Positions 8,569-16,576 of a stretch of 64,000 nucleotides of DNA are shown here, in pieces. The DNA comes from Acidobacteriota bacterium. GTDB lineage: Bacteria > Acidobacteriota > Blastocatellia > Pyrinomonadales > Pyrinomonadaceae. The stretch is taken from positions 60,499 through 124,498 of the forward strand of contig JAFAZX010000046.1 of assembly GCA_019239425.1 (NCBI GenBank), in the 5' to 3' direction. Within the stretch, counting starts at the first letter, position 1. Each line of letters begins with the position of its first letter. Position numbers and translations under genes: made by a program. The notes beneath the pieces are model-generated. The model was not told the origin of the DNA and did no database searches. It saw nothing but the letters and a program-made list of their open reading frames with translations.

Positions 8569-9008
8569 TCTTCCGGCTCCCAGATGTCGAAGAGTTGGCG
8601 GAGGGCGACGATCTTGCCGAGGTGGTAGGAGGTGTGGACGGCGAGGCTGGCGAGCACGTCCGCCATCGTGTGGCCGCGGTCGGTCTCGTGCGCGAGGCGC
8701 TCGGGCGTCTCCGCCCACCACAGGGCCTTCTCGATCCCGGCGAGGAACTCCGCGACGAGCACCTCCCACTCCTCCTGGCTCGCGGGCGGGCGCTCCGGGT
8801 AGACGTTCCCCTTCTGCCACTCCTCGTAGAGCGCCTCGTCGCGGTAGGCGATGATCGTCTGCCAGCGGTTCGCGTGCCAGAGCTCCTCGTGGATCGTGTG
8901 CGAACGCGCCGACGGCCTGCGCGTCGCCTGCTCCAGCGTGAGTCCCGACACGATGCGCTCGCGCCGCGCGAACTCGCCGTCCTTAAACAGGTGCTCCCAC
9001 TTGCTCAA
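8562..9008 (-). CDS. DinB-like four-helix metal-binding family protein
   Basis: 148 residues from a TTG start at 9008, preceded by a good ribosome site (GGAAAGAGAG); the product begins SKWEHLFKDGEFARRERI. DinB-type histidine positions are visible in HTIHEELWHANRWQ, and near the end in AVHTSYHLGKIVALRQ. The family binds a divalent metal and includes thiol transferases and hydrolase-like proteins; the reaction here is unknown. It starts 13 nt after the M19 dipeptidase stop, so it is probably co-transcribed with it. A longer in-frame extension to 9197 is rejected because it overlaps the dipeptidase and is Ser/Arg-rich noise. Confidence 0.82.
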   Translation of the reverse strand: MSKWEHLFKDGEFARRERIVSGLTLEQATRRPSARSHTIHEELWHANRWQTIIAYRDEALYEEWQKGNVYPERPPASQEEWEVLVAEFLAGIEKALWWAETPERLAHETDRGHTMADVLASLAVHTSYHLGKIVALRQLFDIWEPEEP

Positions 9009-9021
9009 GCTCTCTTTCCTT

Positions 9022-10188
9022 TCAGCGCGGCAGAGTCTCCGACAGCAGGCGGAAGACGTTCCCGCCCATGACGGCCGCGACCTCTTCGTCCGTAAAACCC
9101 TCTTCGAGCAGCGCGTCGGTGACGAGGACGACGCCCGTCGTGTCGAAGGGCTCGTTGACCGCGCCGTCGAAGTCCGAGCCGAGCGCGACGTGCTCAACGC
9201 CGACGACGTTTGCCGCGTGTCGTACCGCCTTTGCTACCGCACGCGCGTCGCGCCCGCACGTCGCGGAGTCCCAGTAGCCGATGCCGATGACGCCGCCCTT
9301 CGCGGCTATCTTACGCAACTGCTCGTCGCTCAGGTTGCGGTTGTTGTCGCAGGTCGCCTTAACGCCCGTGTGCGAGACGACGACGGGGCGGGTGGCAATC
9401 GCGACCACGTCGTCAATCGTCGCGGCCGAGGCGTGCGCGAGGTCGACGAGCATCCCGCGCGCCTCCATCCTCCGAATCAGCTCGCGCCCCTTCTCCGTCA
9501 AACCAATCTTGCCGACGCCGTGCGCCGAGCCGCCCCACTCGTTGTCGTAGAAGTACGTCGGCGCCATCATCCGAAAGCCCGCGTCGAAGAGCACGTCCAC
9601 GTTGCCGACGTCCCCTTCGAGCGGGTACGCGCCCTCGGCCCCGAGCAGCCCCGCGACCGCGTGCGGGTCGGCCCTGCGACGCTCGACGAAGCTCGCGAGG
9701 TCGCCGGCCGTCTTGATGATGGTCAGGCCCCCGCCCGAGCGCGACGCCGCCTCGTGCAGCTTGCGCGCCTGGTAGAGCGCGCGCTCGCGTATGCTCCGCA
9801 CGCTGCGCAGCGGCCAGCGCTCCGCGAGGGCGATGGCCGTGACGCCGTCGAGCCCCTCGGGGTTCGTGTCGTACTTCGGCGCGTAGGGCGTGTGCGTGAC
9901 GGTGGTGAAGAACTGCAGGGCGACGCCGCCCTCTGCGAGGCGCGGCACGTCCACGTGGCCGCGCTCCGAGCGCGCGAGCAAGTCCCTCCCCCAGAGGAGC
10001 GTGTCGGCGTGCATGTCCGCCACGAGCAGCTTCGAGTGGAGCGCCCGCGCGCGCTCCGAAGCGCGATACGGCCCGCGCACGCGCGTCCCGTTGAGCAGCC
10101 ACTCCGCCAACGCCGGCACCACCGTAAAGATAGCCAACACGCCCAGCACGGCGAGGAGGAGGAGGACGGCGATGAGCTTTCTCTTCAT
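9022..10188 (-). CDS. Membrane dipeptidase (peptidase family M19)
   Basis: 388 residues. An N-terminal hydrophobic anchor (LIAVLLLLAVLGVLAIFTVV) is followed by the M19 zinc site: HxD in VADMHADTL, the Glu in GLLGAEGAYPLEGD, and His residues in LVDLAHAS and VVSHTGVKA, plus LGSDFDGAV near the C-terminus. Known role: zinc hydrolysis of dipeptides, including D-amino-acid-containing and dehydro-dipeptides, outside the cytoplasm. It is followed by a DinB gene at short distance. I see no missing ligand. Confidence 0.93.
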   Translation of the reverse strand: MKRKLIAVLLLLAVLGVLAIFTVVPALAEWLLNGTRVRGPYRASERARALHSKLLVADMHADTLLWGRDLLARSERGHVDVPRLAEGGVALQFFTTVTHTPYAPKYDTNPEGLDGVTAIALAERWPLRSVRSIRERALYQARKLHEAASRSGGGLTIIKTAGDLASFVERRRADPHAVAGLLGAEGAYPLEGDVGNVDVLFDAGFRMMAPTYFYDNEWGGSAHGVGKIGLTEKGRELIRRMEARGMLVDLAHASAATIDDVVAIATRPVVVSHTGVKATCDNNRNLSDEQLRKIAAKGGVIGIGYWDSATCGRDARAVAKAVRHAANVVGVEHVALGSDFDGAVNEPFDTTGVVLVTDALLEEGFTDEEVAAVMGGNVFRLLSETLPR

Positions 10189-10196
10189 GGGAAAAG

Positions 10197-10316
10197 TGGG
10201 CAGCAGGCAGATGGCAGTCGGCAGTTGAAAACCCTGCCGTCGAGAACTTAGTTTTAACCCTTCAACTCCCTCAACGCGGAGCGACTGCCTACTGCCATCT
10301 GCCTACTGCCTACTCT
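10197..10316. repeat. Inverted repeat of GTAGGCA heptamers
   Basis: Left arm 10197-10226 and right arm 10281-10316 are built of GCAGGCA/GATGGCA/GTCGGCA words and their complements, with a loop of about 55 bp. The TAG in the first right-arm word is the stop codon of the oxidoreductase 10310-11407. Confidence 0.78.
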
Positions 10317-11407
10317 CCTACCGTCACCCGGCAGCCGGAGGCGTGTGCGGCGCGTGCGGCGTCGAGGACGAGTTGCGTGTGGTGGCCGTCGTCGAAGGTG
10401 GCCGCGCCTTCGACCGTGTTGCGCCCTTCGCGCAGCGCGTCGATGATGGCGCGGGCGAAGACGGTGAAGCCGCGCGACCACTCGGTGTCGCGCATCCTCG
10501 CGGCCAGCGGCGCCTCTCCGGTCTCGACCGCACCCCACGCGCCCTCGCCCACGCGCGCACGCCAGAGCCGGCCCGCGCCGTCGAGCCGCAGCGCCCCCTC
10601 GGTGCCGAAGACCTCGACGCTGTGCTCCATCGCGCCGGGCTCCGCCATCGAGACGCAGACGACGCCAGACGCGCGCTCGGCCGCGCCGCCATCCTCGAAG
10701 TTGACGAGCAAGGAAGCCTCGTCGTCGGCCGTCACGGGCCGCATCTCGCCCGAAGCGGGGTCGCGCCTCTGTGCGAAGCGCGCCGCGAGCGCGGCCGAGA
10801 CGTGCGACACGCGCGTCCCCAAGAGCCAGTGCAGAGCGTCCACCGCGTGCGACCCGATGGCCCCGAGCGCGCCGCCGCCCGCGTGCTCGTCCGACCACCA
10901 GCTCCAGGGCGTGTCGGCCGACGCGCGCGAGCCGCCGCGGAACAGAAACTTCGCGTGGCGTACGCGCCCCAGCTCGCCGCTCTGTATCAACTCGCGCATG
11001 CGCCGGCGCGCCGGCATGAATCTCAACTCGTGGTCGATGAGTGCCAGCTTGCCCGACGTACGCGCGGCCTCGCACATCCGCGCCGTCTCCACGGCGTTCA
11101 TCGCCATCGGCTTCTCACACAGCACGGCCTTGCCCGCTTCGAGCGCGCCCACGGCCATCTCCGCGTGCGTCACGGGCGGCGTCACGATGCTCACCAGCTC
11201 CACCTCGGGGTGCGCCACCACCTCGCGCCAGTCCGCGGCGACGAACGGAATCCCGAACTCGCGCGCCGCCAGCTCCGCGTTCTCCCGCCGCCCGCTCGCC
11301 ACCGCCACCACGCGCGCGCCCTCACACGCCGCCCACCCGGGCAACTGCGTCGTCCGCGCGAACCCCGTCCCGATGATGCCGACGCCGACTGTCCTTCCGC
11401 TTGTCAC
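10310..11407 (-). CDS. Gfo/Idh/MocA family NAD(P)-dependent oxidoreductase
   Basis: 365 residues from a GTG start preceded by GAGG. The Rossmann dinucleotide motif VGIIGTGFART is at the N-terminus, with the family's SIVTPPVTHAEMAV segment and the EKP motif (LCEKPMAMN) that carries the catalytic lysine. The C-terminal alpha/beta domain has the WSDEHAGGGALGAIGSHAVD region. Known role: oxidation or reduction of sugars, inositols or similar polyols; substrate not inferable. It lies upstream of the dipeptidase on the same strand, separated by a repeat. Confidence 0.92.
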   Translation of the reverse strand: MTSGRTVGVGIIGTGFARTTQLPGWAACEGARVVAVASGRRENAELAAREFGIPFVAADWREVVAHPEVELVSIVTPPVTHAEMAVGALEAGKAVLCEKPMAMNAVETARMCEAARTSGKLALIDHELRFMPARRRMRELIQSGELGRVRHAKFLFRGGSRASADTPWSWWSDEHAGGGALGAIGSHAVDALHWLLGTRVSHVSAALAARFAQRRDPASGEMRPVTADDEASLLVNFEDGGAAERASGVVCVSMAEPGAMEHSVEVFGTEGALRLDGAGRLWRARVGEGAWGAVETGEAPLAARMRDTEWSRGFTVFARAIIDALREGRNTVEGAATFDDGHHTQLVLDAARAAHASGCRVTVGE

Positions 11408-11458
11408 GAACGCCTCGGCTTTCTGCTTGGATTGTGCTGAAGGTAGGTAAAGTGCCCT

Positions 11459-11492
<34 letters not shown>

Positions 11493-12130
11493 CATGCCAC
11501 TACGGCTTTCGCCGCGCACCGCTTCAGAGCGGCGGTTGTGGTCTGGACTTTCCCTTCGCTTTACGCGTCTGCCGTCAAGTCTCTACACCTTCCCCTCGGG
11601 TCGAAGGGCTTGGCTCGGGATTACCGTCCCGCTTTCGCGGCTTAGGCTTCCCCGAATTTGGCAGATTCTACGGGCGCACCCGAGACGAACCCGACACCGC
11701 CTGGACTCGAATGTGATACGCTCGCAACCCTACTCTGAAAGTCGTATGGAAAAGGTCTGCGTCATCTGCGAAGTACCCCTTACCGGCAGGCAGACTGTCT
11801 TCTGCTCGCGCCGATGCAAGAACGCTTCGACAAACAACAGGCATCAGAATTACGTCTCTCAACAACAACGCGGCCGGCAGAGAAAACAACAACTGATTCG
11901 ACAGAAGGGCGGCCGGTGCGAGCGATGCGGTTACCGCCGCAACGAAGCGGCGTTGGCCTTTCATCACCTCGAACCGGCTGATAAATCCTTTCCCCTCGAC
12001 ATCAGGCATTGCTCGAACACTTCCTGGAACTCGCTTCTGGCCGAAGCGAGCAAGTGTCAACTCCTCTGCCTGAACTGCCACGCCGAGATTCATAACCCTG
12101 AATTTTCCACGTAGACTTTTCAAAGAACCG
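11493..12130 (-). ncRNA. Group I (IC3-like) self-splicing intron in the CAU tRNA
   Basis: 638-nt insertion in the anticodon loop. Its 3' third holds the group I core in the expected order: AAATTCGGGGAAGCCTAAG (P3/P4 side), GGTAATCCCGAGCCAAGCC (P4-P5-P6 region), GGAAGGTGTAGAGACTTGAC (P7/P3), AGTCCAGACC, and a 3' hairpin GGCGAAAGCC before the terminal G. These match, from memory, the cyanobacterial tRNA-Leu intron core, hence IC3. The 5' portion between the splice site and the core is filled by an HNH gene on the opposite strand. I did not work out the internal guide sequence. Confidence 0.88.
11746..12114 (+). CDS. HNH homing endonuclease-like protein inside the tRNA intron, antisense to it
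   Basis: 122 residues starting MEKVCVICEVPLTGRQTVFC. It has two zinc-ribbon pairs (C5/C8 with C20/C24; C58/C61 with C108/C111) and an HNH core: AFHHLEP (H73-H74) and LCLNCHAEIHN. Known role of such proteins: DNA cleavage at intronless alleles, spreading the intron. The gene lies wholly within the intron but on the opposite strand from the tRNA, so it cannot be translated from the tRNA precursor and needs its own promoter. The 5' reading frame can be extended, but ATG 11746 is the first that gives only HNH-family sequence. It uses AT-richer codons than its neighbours, consistent with transfer. Confidence 0.87.
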   Translation: MEKVCVICEVPLTGRQTVFCSRRCKNASTNNRHQNYVSQQQRGRQRKQQLIRQKGGRCERCGYRRNEAALAFHHLEPADKSFPLDIRHCSNTSWNSLLAEASKCQLLCLNCHAEIHNPEFST

Positions 12131-12182
12131 AGTCCGCTGCTCTAACCATTGAGCTAAGAGGGCACGTATGTTGTGCTGCGCG

Positions 12183-12211
12183 ATTATAAAGACCGACAAG
12201 GTGCGCCGCAA
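12183..12211 (-). promoter_or_regulatory. Sigma-70-type promoter of the split tRNA
   Basis: On the minus strand, TTGCGG (12211-12206), a 17-bp spacer, then TATAAT (12188-12183), about 20 bp before the tRNA 5' end. The -10 context CTTTATAATCG is the same as at the tRNA-Glu promoter near 37844. Confidence 0.7.
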
Positions 12212-12217
12212 CTATGC

Positions 12218-12745
12218 CTACTTCATCGTCTCTTTGAGGGCTTCGAGTTGGGCGAGGTGGCGGTCTTCGTGGGCGCCGACGAAGAGGAGCCATTGGTAGA
12301 GGTCGAGGGGGCCCCAGGCGGGGTGCGGGAAGCGCAGCGCCCGGCCGTCGGCGCGCTCGATGCGCGGGCGGAGGGCGTGGAGCGCGGCGCGCGAATCCTT
12401 CAGGCGCGCGAGCGAGTCGGCGACGGCGAGCGCGCCCGTCGGGCGGACGCGCTCGGGCGCTTCGAGTTTGACGCCGCGCGAGCGCTCGACGAACTCCTCG
12501 ACCGAGACGGGCTCGAACGTGCCGGGGGCGTCCGCCTCCTCCGCGTTGGAGAGCAGGCGTTCGACGACCTTGACGACGCCGCCCTCGACAATCGAGAGGT
12601 GCTCGACGAGCTGCGCGACAGACCAGCGGTCGGGCGCGGGGCTGAAGGCCATCTGCTCTTCGCTCAGGCCCTCGACGGTCGAGTGGAGCCGCGCGCGCGT
12701 GCGGTCGATGTGTTCGAAGATTTCGGGGACGCTTTTGAAGTCCAT
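12218..12745 (-). CDS. DinB-like family protein
   Basis: 175 residues from MDFKSVPEIFEHIDRTRARL. DinB features: VEGLSEEQMAFSPAPDRWSV, then AQLVEHLSIVEGGV (first metal His), and near the C-terminus LFVGAHEDRHLAQLE with the paired histidines. The four-helix DinB/YfiT-like fold usually binds a metal; the reaction is unknown. The start lies 82 nt inside the 3' end of the upstream propeller lipoprotein gene in another frame, so the two are probably translationally linked. It is the second of three DinB genes within 10 kb. Confidence 0.85.
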   Translation of the reverse strand: MDFKSVPEIFEHIDRTRARLHSTVEGLSEEQMAFSPAPDRWSVAQLVEHLSIVEGGVVKVVERLLSNAEEADAPGTFEPVSVEEFVERSRGVKLEAPERVRPTGALAVADSLARLKDSRAALHALRPRIERADGRALRFPHPAWGPLDLYQWLLFVGAHEDRHLAQLEALKETMK

Positions 12746-14037
12746 GAAAGGGGGGCGCTCCTCTCGTCTGTCCGGGGCCGGAGCCGGCCGAGCACGGCCG
12801 CCTGCGCCGAGACGTGGATGACGTGCCAGCGCGGATACCTGAATTCCGGCCCGCTCTTGTAGATGTGCACGAAGGCCGTCTGCGCGTAGATCGTCTCGGG
12901 CTCGACCCATTCGAGCCGGACGAAGGGGTTCAAAGAGATGAGCAGGGCTTCGCCCGGCGGCCGTGGCGGCTGCGGTTGCGGCTCGTCGGCGCCTTTCGGG
13001 GTCACCTTCGGCTCGGCCTTCTTGAAGACGCGCGCGTCGTAGTCGGCCGAAGAGGCGCGCAGGGGCTCGCGCAGGGAGAGGCCCGCGCCGGTCGGCGCGC
13101 CGCCCGAGGCGTCGTAGACCGCCATGTCGTACTCGAAGGCGGTCGCCAGCTTCGAGCCGTCGGGCGACCAGGCCGGCTCGACCGGCGTCTCGCGGTCGTC
13201 GAGCAGACGCTCCTGCCCTTCGAGCGTCAGGAGGCGCGGACGGCCCGCGTGCGGGTTGCCCTCGCGCCGCTGCGCCTCCCACTCGTCCTCCTTGCAGGCG
13301 AGCGCGGCGACCTGCCGCCCGTCGGGCGACCACGCGAGCTTGAAGTAGATGAGCCCTTCGCGCGCGGTCAGCGGGCGCAGATTGTAGCCGTCGCGGTCTC
13401 CGACGTAGACCTGCTCCGTGCGGAAGGTCTGCGTCGAAGGGATGAGGGGCGCGGCCGTCGGCTCGGGCAGCGCGCCGGGCGTGCCCACGGGCGAAGGCGA
13501 GAGGCCCGGCGGCGCGGGCGCCGTGTCCTGCGGCGTGGCCTGCGGCGTCGGCGTGCGCACGCCGCTGAAGAGGATGTAAGAGCCGTCGGGCGACCACGCG
13601 ACCTCCGCGGGGAAGACGCCGGTCAGGTCTGGGGGCAGGACGTTGCGTATGAACTGGCCGCCCGTGTTGTAGAGGTCGATGCGGAAGTCCGTGTCGGTCT
13701 CGCTCGTGCCGTAGAGCGCGAGCGCGCGCATGCCCGAAGGGTCTACGACGGTGCGGATGAGCGCGTCCGAAGGGCGCTCCGTCTCGAAGGCGGTGCGGAT
13801 GGCCGCGGCGGGTTCTTCGGGCTCGTCGTGGCGGAGGCGCTCGGGCAGTCTCTCTTCCGCGGCGTCGGGTTCGAAGCGGAAGGCGAGCCGCTCGGCCGGC
13901 ACGTCGCGCAGGCTCTTCGGCACGACGGCGAGCCCCGCCGACTCCTTGATGCTCTTACACGCCGGCCCCGTCGCCAGCAGCGTCGCCAACAGCAATGCCG
14001 CCGCGCGCAACCCGTCCTTTCGAAAGCCCAGGCCCAT
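12664..14037 (-). CDS. Lipoprotein/exported protein with TolB-like (PD40) propeller repeats
   Basis: 457 residues from MGLGFRKDGLRAAALLLATL, with a signal peptide ending LLATGPACKS; the Cys suggests a lipoprotein, though the lipobox is imperfect. Propeller blades are marked by VAWSPDGSYILFSG, LAWSPDGRQVAALA and PAWSPDGSKLATAF, with a Pro/Ala/Thr-rich insertion near residues 165-200. No enzyme motif is seen; probably a periplasmic binding or scaffolding protein. Upstream in-frame codons to 14106 are possible but place basic residues before the leader. The 3' end overlaps the DinB gene by 82 nt, and a run of six C lies at the overlap. Confidence 0.75.
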   Translation of the reverse strand: MGLGFRKDGLRAAALLLATLLATGPACKSIKESAGLAVVPKSLRDVPAERLAFRFEPDAAEERLPERLRHDEPEEPAAAIRTAFETERPSDALIRTVVDPSGMRALALYGTSETDTDFRIDLYNTGGQFIRNVLPPDLTGVFPAEVAWSPDGSYILFSGVRTPTPQATPQDTAPAPPGLSPSPVGTPGALPEPTAAPLIPSTQTFRTEQVYVGDRDGYNLRPLTAREGLIYFKLAWSPDGRQVAALACKEDEWEAQRREGNPHAGRPRLLTLEGQERLLDDRETPVEPAWSPDGSKLATAFEYDMAVYDASGGAPTGAGLSLREPLRASSADYDARVFKKAEPKVTPKGADEPQPQPPRPPGEALLISLNPFVRLEWVEPETIYAQTAFVHIYKSGPEFRYPRWHVIHVSAQAAVLGRLRPRTDERSAPLSWTSKASPKSSNTSTARARGSTRPSRA

Positions 14038-14111
14038 CTCTTCCCTCTCGGCCGCCCCCGTCTCGTCTTGCGCACGATGATAGGAACGCCCACGCGGCGG
14101 TGTCAAAGGGA

Positions 14112-14267
14112 AGTAGTAGGCGGTAGGCAGTTGGCAGTAGGCAGTTAGGAAAAGACAAGGCAGTTAAAAGAATCGGAGGCGGCGGGATTCACGACCCGCC
14201 GCCTCCGATTCTCTTCGGGGCTGTCCCCTGCCTTCAACTGCCTACTGCCAACTGCCTACTGCATACT
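14112..14267. repeat. Nested inverted repeat: GTAGGCA outer arms around a GC-rich hairpin
   Basis: Outer arms 14114-14146 and 14235-14266 are GTAGGCA/GTTGGCA words and their complements. In the loop, 14170-14211 forms a perfect 17-bp hairpin (GAATCGGAGGCGGCGGG with its complement) closing on 8 nt. The element lies between the enoyl-CoA hydratase stop and the lipoprotein start. Confidence 0.85.
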
Positions 14268-14274
14268 TCTCTTC

Positions 14275-15054
14275 TCACTTATTCCGCCACTCGGGCTTGC
14301 GCTTCTCCATGAAGGCGCGGACGCCTTCGTGCGCGTCCTCGGTCTTCATCAGTTCGTTGAGGTAGATGTCTTCGGTGCGCTCCAGGGCTTCGAGGAAGGG
14401 GCGGCCGCGGGCGGCGTCCAAAGCGCGCCGCGCCATCTCGAGGGCCGGCGCCGAGAGCTCGCGCAGGCGCGAGAGGACTTCCTGCAACTTCGCCTCGAGC
14501 TGTTCGGCCTCGACGACGTGGCTGACGAGTCCCGTGCGCAGAGCCTCCTGCGCGTCGAAGATCTCCCCGGTCAACAAGAGCTCGCGCGCGCGCCGCTCGC
14601 CCATCACGCGCGGGAGCAGCACGGCCGCGACCGGCGGGAAGACGCCGAGCTTGATCTCCGGCTGGCCGAAGCGCGCGCGCGAAGACGAGATGACGATGTC
14701 GCACCCGGCCACCAGCTCGCACCCGCCGCCCAGAGCCGCGCCGTCCACGAGTGCCAGCGCGGGCTTGCCCATCTGCTCCAGGGTGCGGAAGACGTTGTGG
14801 AAGGATTCGAGCATCTGGTAGACGGTCTCCGGCTGGTGCTCCTCGACCGAGACGCCCGCGCTGAAGGCGCGCGACCCCTCGGCGGCGTCGAAGACGACGG
14901 CCACCACGTCGCGCATCCCCATCACTTCGGTGAGGGCCGCGTCCACCTCCCTCATCATCGCGATGGTGAAGATGTTCAGGGGCGGCCGCGCGAACGTCAC
15001 GCGCGCCGCCCGCCCCTCCACCCGAAACTTGATGTGCCGATACAGGTTCGCCAT
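14275..15054 (-). CDS. Enoyl-CoA hydratase/isomerase family protein
   Basis: 259 residues, normal crotonase length. The oxyanion-hole segments are AFSAGVSVEEH and DGAALGGGCELVAGCDIV, followed by ARFGQPEIKLGVFPP. The second catalytic position that is Glu in classical hydratases falls in GQPEIKLGVFPP. It hydrates or isomerises an acyl-CoA; substrate unknown. The start overlaps the upstream membrane-protein stop (TAATG), making it the last gene of a permease - methyltransferase - membrane protein - hydratase operon. Confidence 0.9.
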   Translation of the reverse strand: MANLYRHIKFRVEGRAARVTFARPPLNIFTIAMMREVDAALTEVMGMRDVVAVVFDAAEGSRAFSAGVSVEEHQPETVYQMLESFHNVFRTLEQMGKPALALVDGAALGGGCELVAGCDIVISSSRARFGQPEIKLGVFPPVAAVLLPRVMGERRARELLLTGEIFDAQEALRTGLVSHVVEAEQLEAKLQEVLSRLRELSAPALEMARRALDAARGRPFLEALERTEDIYLNELMKTEDAHEGVRAFMEKRKPEWRNK

Positions 15055-15638
15055 TAGACCTCACCCGCGCGATTCAACGCGCGCCGCGCCCTCAAACGAC
15101 CGAGGAGACGTTCGAGCAGGAGCATCTCCGCGAGCACGAACAGGAGCAGCGCCGCCGCGTCCCAGCGCCGCGCCGCACAGAAGCCCCACACGACGCCGGC
15201 CGCGACCAGCGCCGGCCGCGCGAACAGGAAGGGGCCGAAGACGAGCGTGCTCGTCAGGCTCCGCACGTCCACCGACGGCGCCGCGCGCACGGCGAAGGCC
15301 GCCAGCACCACGAGCGCGTAAGGGACGTAGACCGTCAGCATCCGCCGCCCGGCTTCGAGCAGCGCGCCGACGAAGGCCGCGCGCTCGCCGGTCAGGACGT
15401 AGAGCGCGGCGAAGACCAACAGCGCCAACCCGACCGCCGCCTGCCCCCACAGCGCGCCGCGCAGCAGCGCGCGGCGGTAGTAAGCGCCCTTCCGTATCAG
15501 GGCGCTCCGCCCCGCCGCCTCCCTGTATCCGACGAAGGCCGAGTCGAGCGTCGCCAGCACGTAGAGCGCCGCGGGCACGAACAGGTCGCGCAGGTCGCGC
15601 GTGTCGAAGCCCGCCGCCAACTCTTCCCACACACTCAA
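15054..15638 (-). CDS. Integral membrane protein of unknown function
   Basis: 194 residues from a TTG start that overlaps the methyltransferase stop (TTGA); product SVWEELAAGFDTRDLRDLF. About five hydrophobic segments are visible, e.g. LFVPAALYVLATL, AVGLALLVFAALYVLTG, VYVPYALVVLAAFAV, FLFARPALVAAGVVWGF and AAALLLFVLAEMLLLERLLG. No recognised motif. Coupling on both sides (TTGA, TAATG) implies it works with the methyltransferase and the crotonase-family protein. A much longer open frame reaching 17774 is an antiphase shadow. Confidence 0.7.
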   Translation of the reverse strand: MSVWEELAAGFDTRDLRDLFVPAALYVLATLDSAFVGYREAAGRSALIRKGAYYRRALLRGALWGQAAVGLALLVFAALYVLTGERAAFVGALLEAGRRMLTVYVPYALVVLAAFAVRAAPSVDVRSLTSTLVFGPFLFARPALVAAGVVWGFCAARRWDAAALLLFVLAEMLLLERLLGRLRARRALNRAGEV

Positions 15639-16570
15639 CGCGCGCCGCCCCCTTCGCGGTCGTCGAGCCGCGCGGCGCGACGGCCGAGCCCGCGGACGAA
15701 TCTCTCCCACACCTCCCCGCGCGCGCCGACGACGGCGTGGAACGCGCGCGGGATCGGCGTGCCCCAGAGGCGCGTCGCGTACATCGAGGCGCGGAACGAA
15801 GGCGCGCCCGCGCGCGCGGCCGAGAGCAGCGTCGGGGCCGGGTGCGCGCGCACGGCCGAGAGCACGCCGTCGTGGCGCGCGAGCGGCTGGCGCATCCTGA
15901 TCCGGTGGAAGAGCCAGGAGCCGAGCGGCGCGATGGGCGACGGCTGAAAGTCGAAGTGCAGGAACCCGGACGCGCGCGAGGCCTCGTGCTGCCGGAAGAG
16001 CTCGACGAGGGCCTCGCCGCGGAAGTGATGCAGCACGCCCGTCGAGAGCAGCACGTCGGCCGGCTCCGCGAGGCGGAACGCGTTCGCGACGACGAACGAG
16101 CAGTCGAGCCCCTCCTCGCCCGCGAGCCTTCGCGCCTCGCCGACGAGCGCGGCGTTGTAGTCGGCGCCTATCAACTCGACCCGGCCGCCGACACGGCCGC
16201 AGGCGGCGAGCCAGCGGATCACGTAGCCCGTGCCGCAGCCGAGGTCGACTACGCGCAGACGCCGTTTCGCGCCGACGGCCGCGACCAGGGCCGAGAGGAG
16301 TTCCAGCACGCGCCGCCCGTGCTGGAACTCCTCCGACATGCGCTGCATCTCGCAGTGGACGTTGACGAGGAGCCGGTCGACCGCGTCGGGGTCGAGGAAC
16401 CCGCCCCGCTCCGGAAGACTTCGCACGATGCGCGCCGCGCGCCGGTTGCCGAGCGACTCGAAGAGACTCTCGACCTCGCCCTTGCGCACGCGCCCGCGCG
16501 CGAGCGTGGAGGGGTCGTACGAGACTATCTCGTCCGAAATCTCCGGCTGCTCTTTCGTCCCGAAAAGCAT
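15635..16570 (-). CDS. Class I SAM-dependent methyltransferase
   Basis: 311 residues from MLFGTKEQPEISDEIVSYDP, preceded by GAAGGA. Motif I is LRVVDLGCGTGYVIRWLAA (SAM glycine loop), followed by an acidic position in VELIGADYNAALV, then DVLLSTGVLHHF as motif IV/post-II. Around 120 N-terminal residues precede the Rossmann core, and a C-terminal region of about 100 residues may bind substrate. Acceptor unknown. It sits between an amino-acid permease and a membrane protein in an operon; a lipid or quinone-like acceptor would fit but is only a guess. Confidence 0.87.
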   Translation of the reverse strand: MLFGTKEQPEISDEIVSYDPSTLARGRVRKGEVESLFESLGNRRAARIVRSLPERGGFLDPDAVDRLLVNVHCEMQRMSEEFQHGRRVLELLSALVAAVGAKRRLRVVDLGCGTGYVIRWLAACGRVGGRVELIGADYNAALVGEARRLAGEEGLDCSFVVANAFRLAEPADVLLSTGVLHHFRGEALVELFRQHEASRASGFLHFDFQPSPIAPLGSWLFHRIRMRQPLARHDGVLSAVRAHPAPTLLSAARAGAPSFRASMYATRLWGTPIPRAFHAVVGARGEVWERFVRGLGRRAARLDDREGGGAR

Positions 16571-16576
16571 CGTCCT

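Noticed and set aside
11668..12123. Minus-strand frame inside the tRNA intron, in the sense of the tRNA
   Set aside because: No homing-endonuclease motif; the zinc/HNH protein is on the plus strand.
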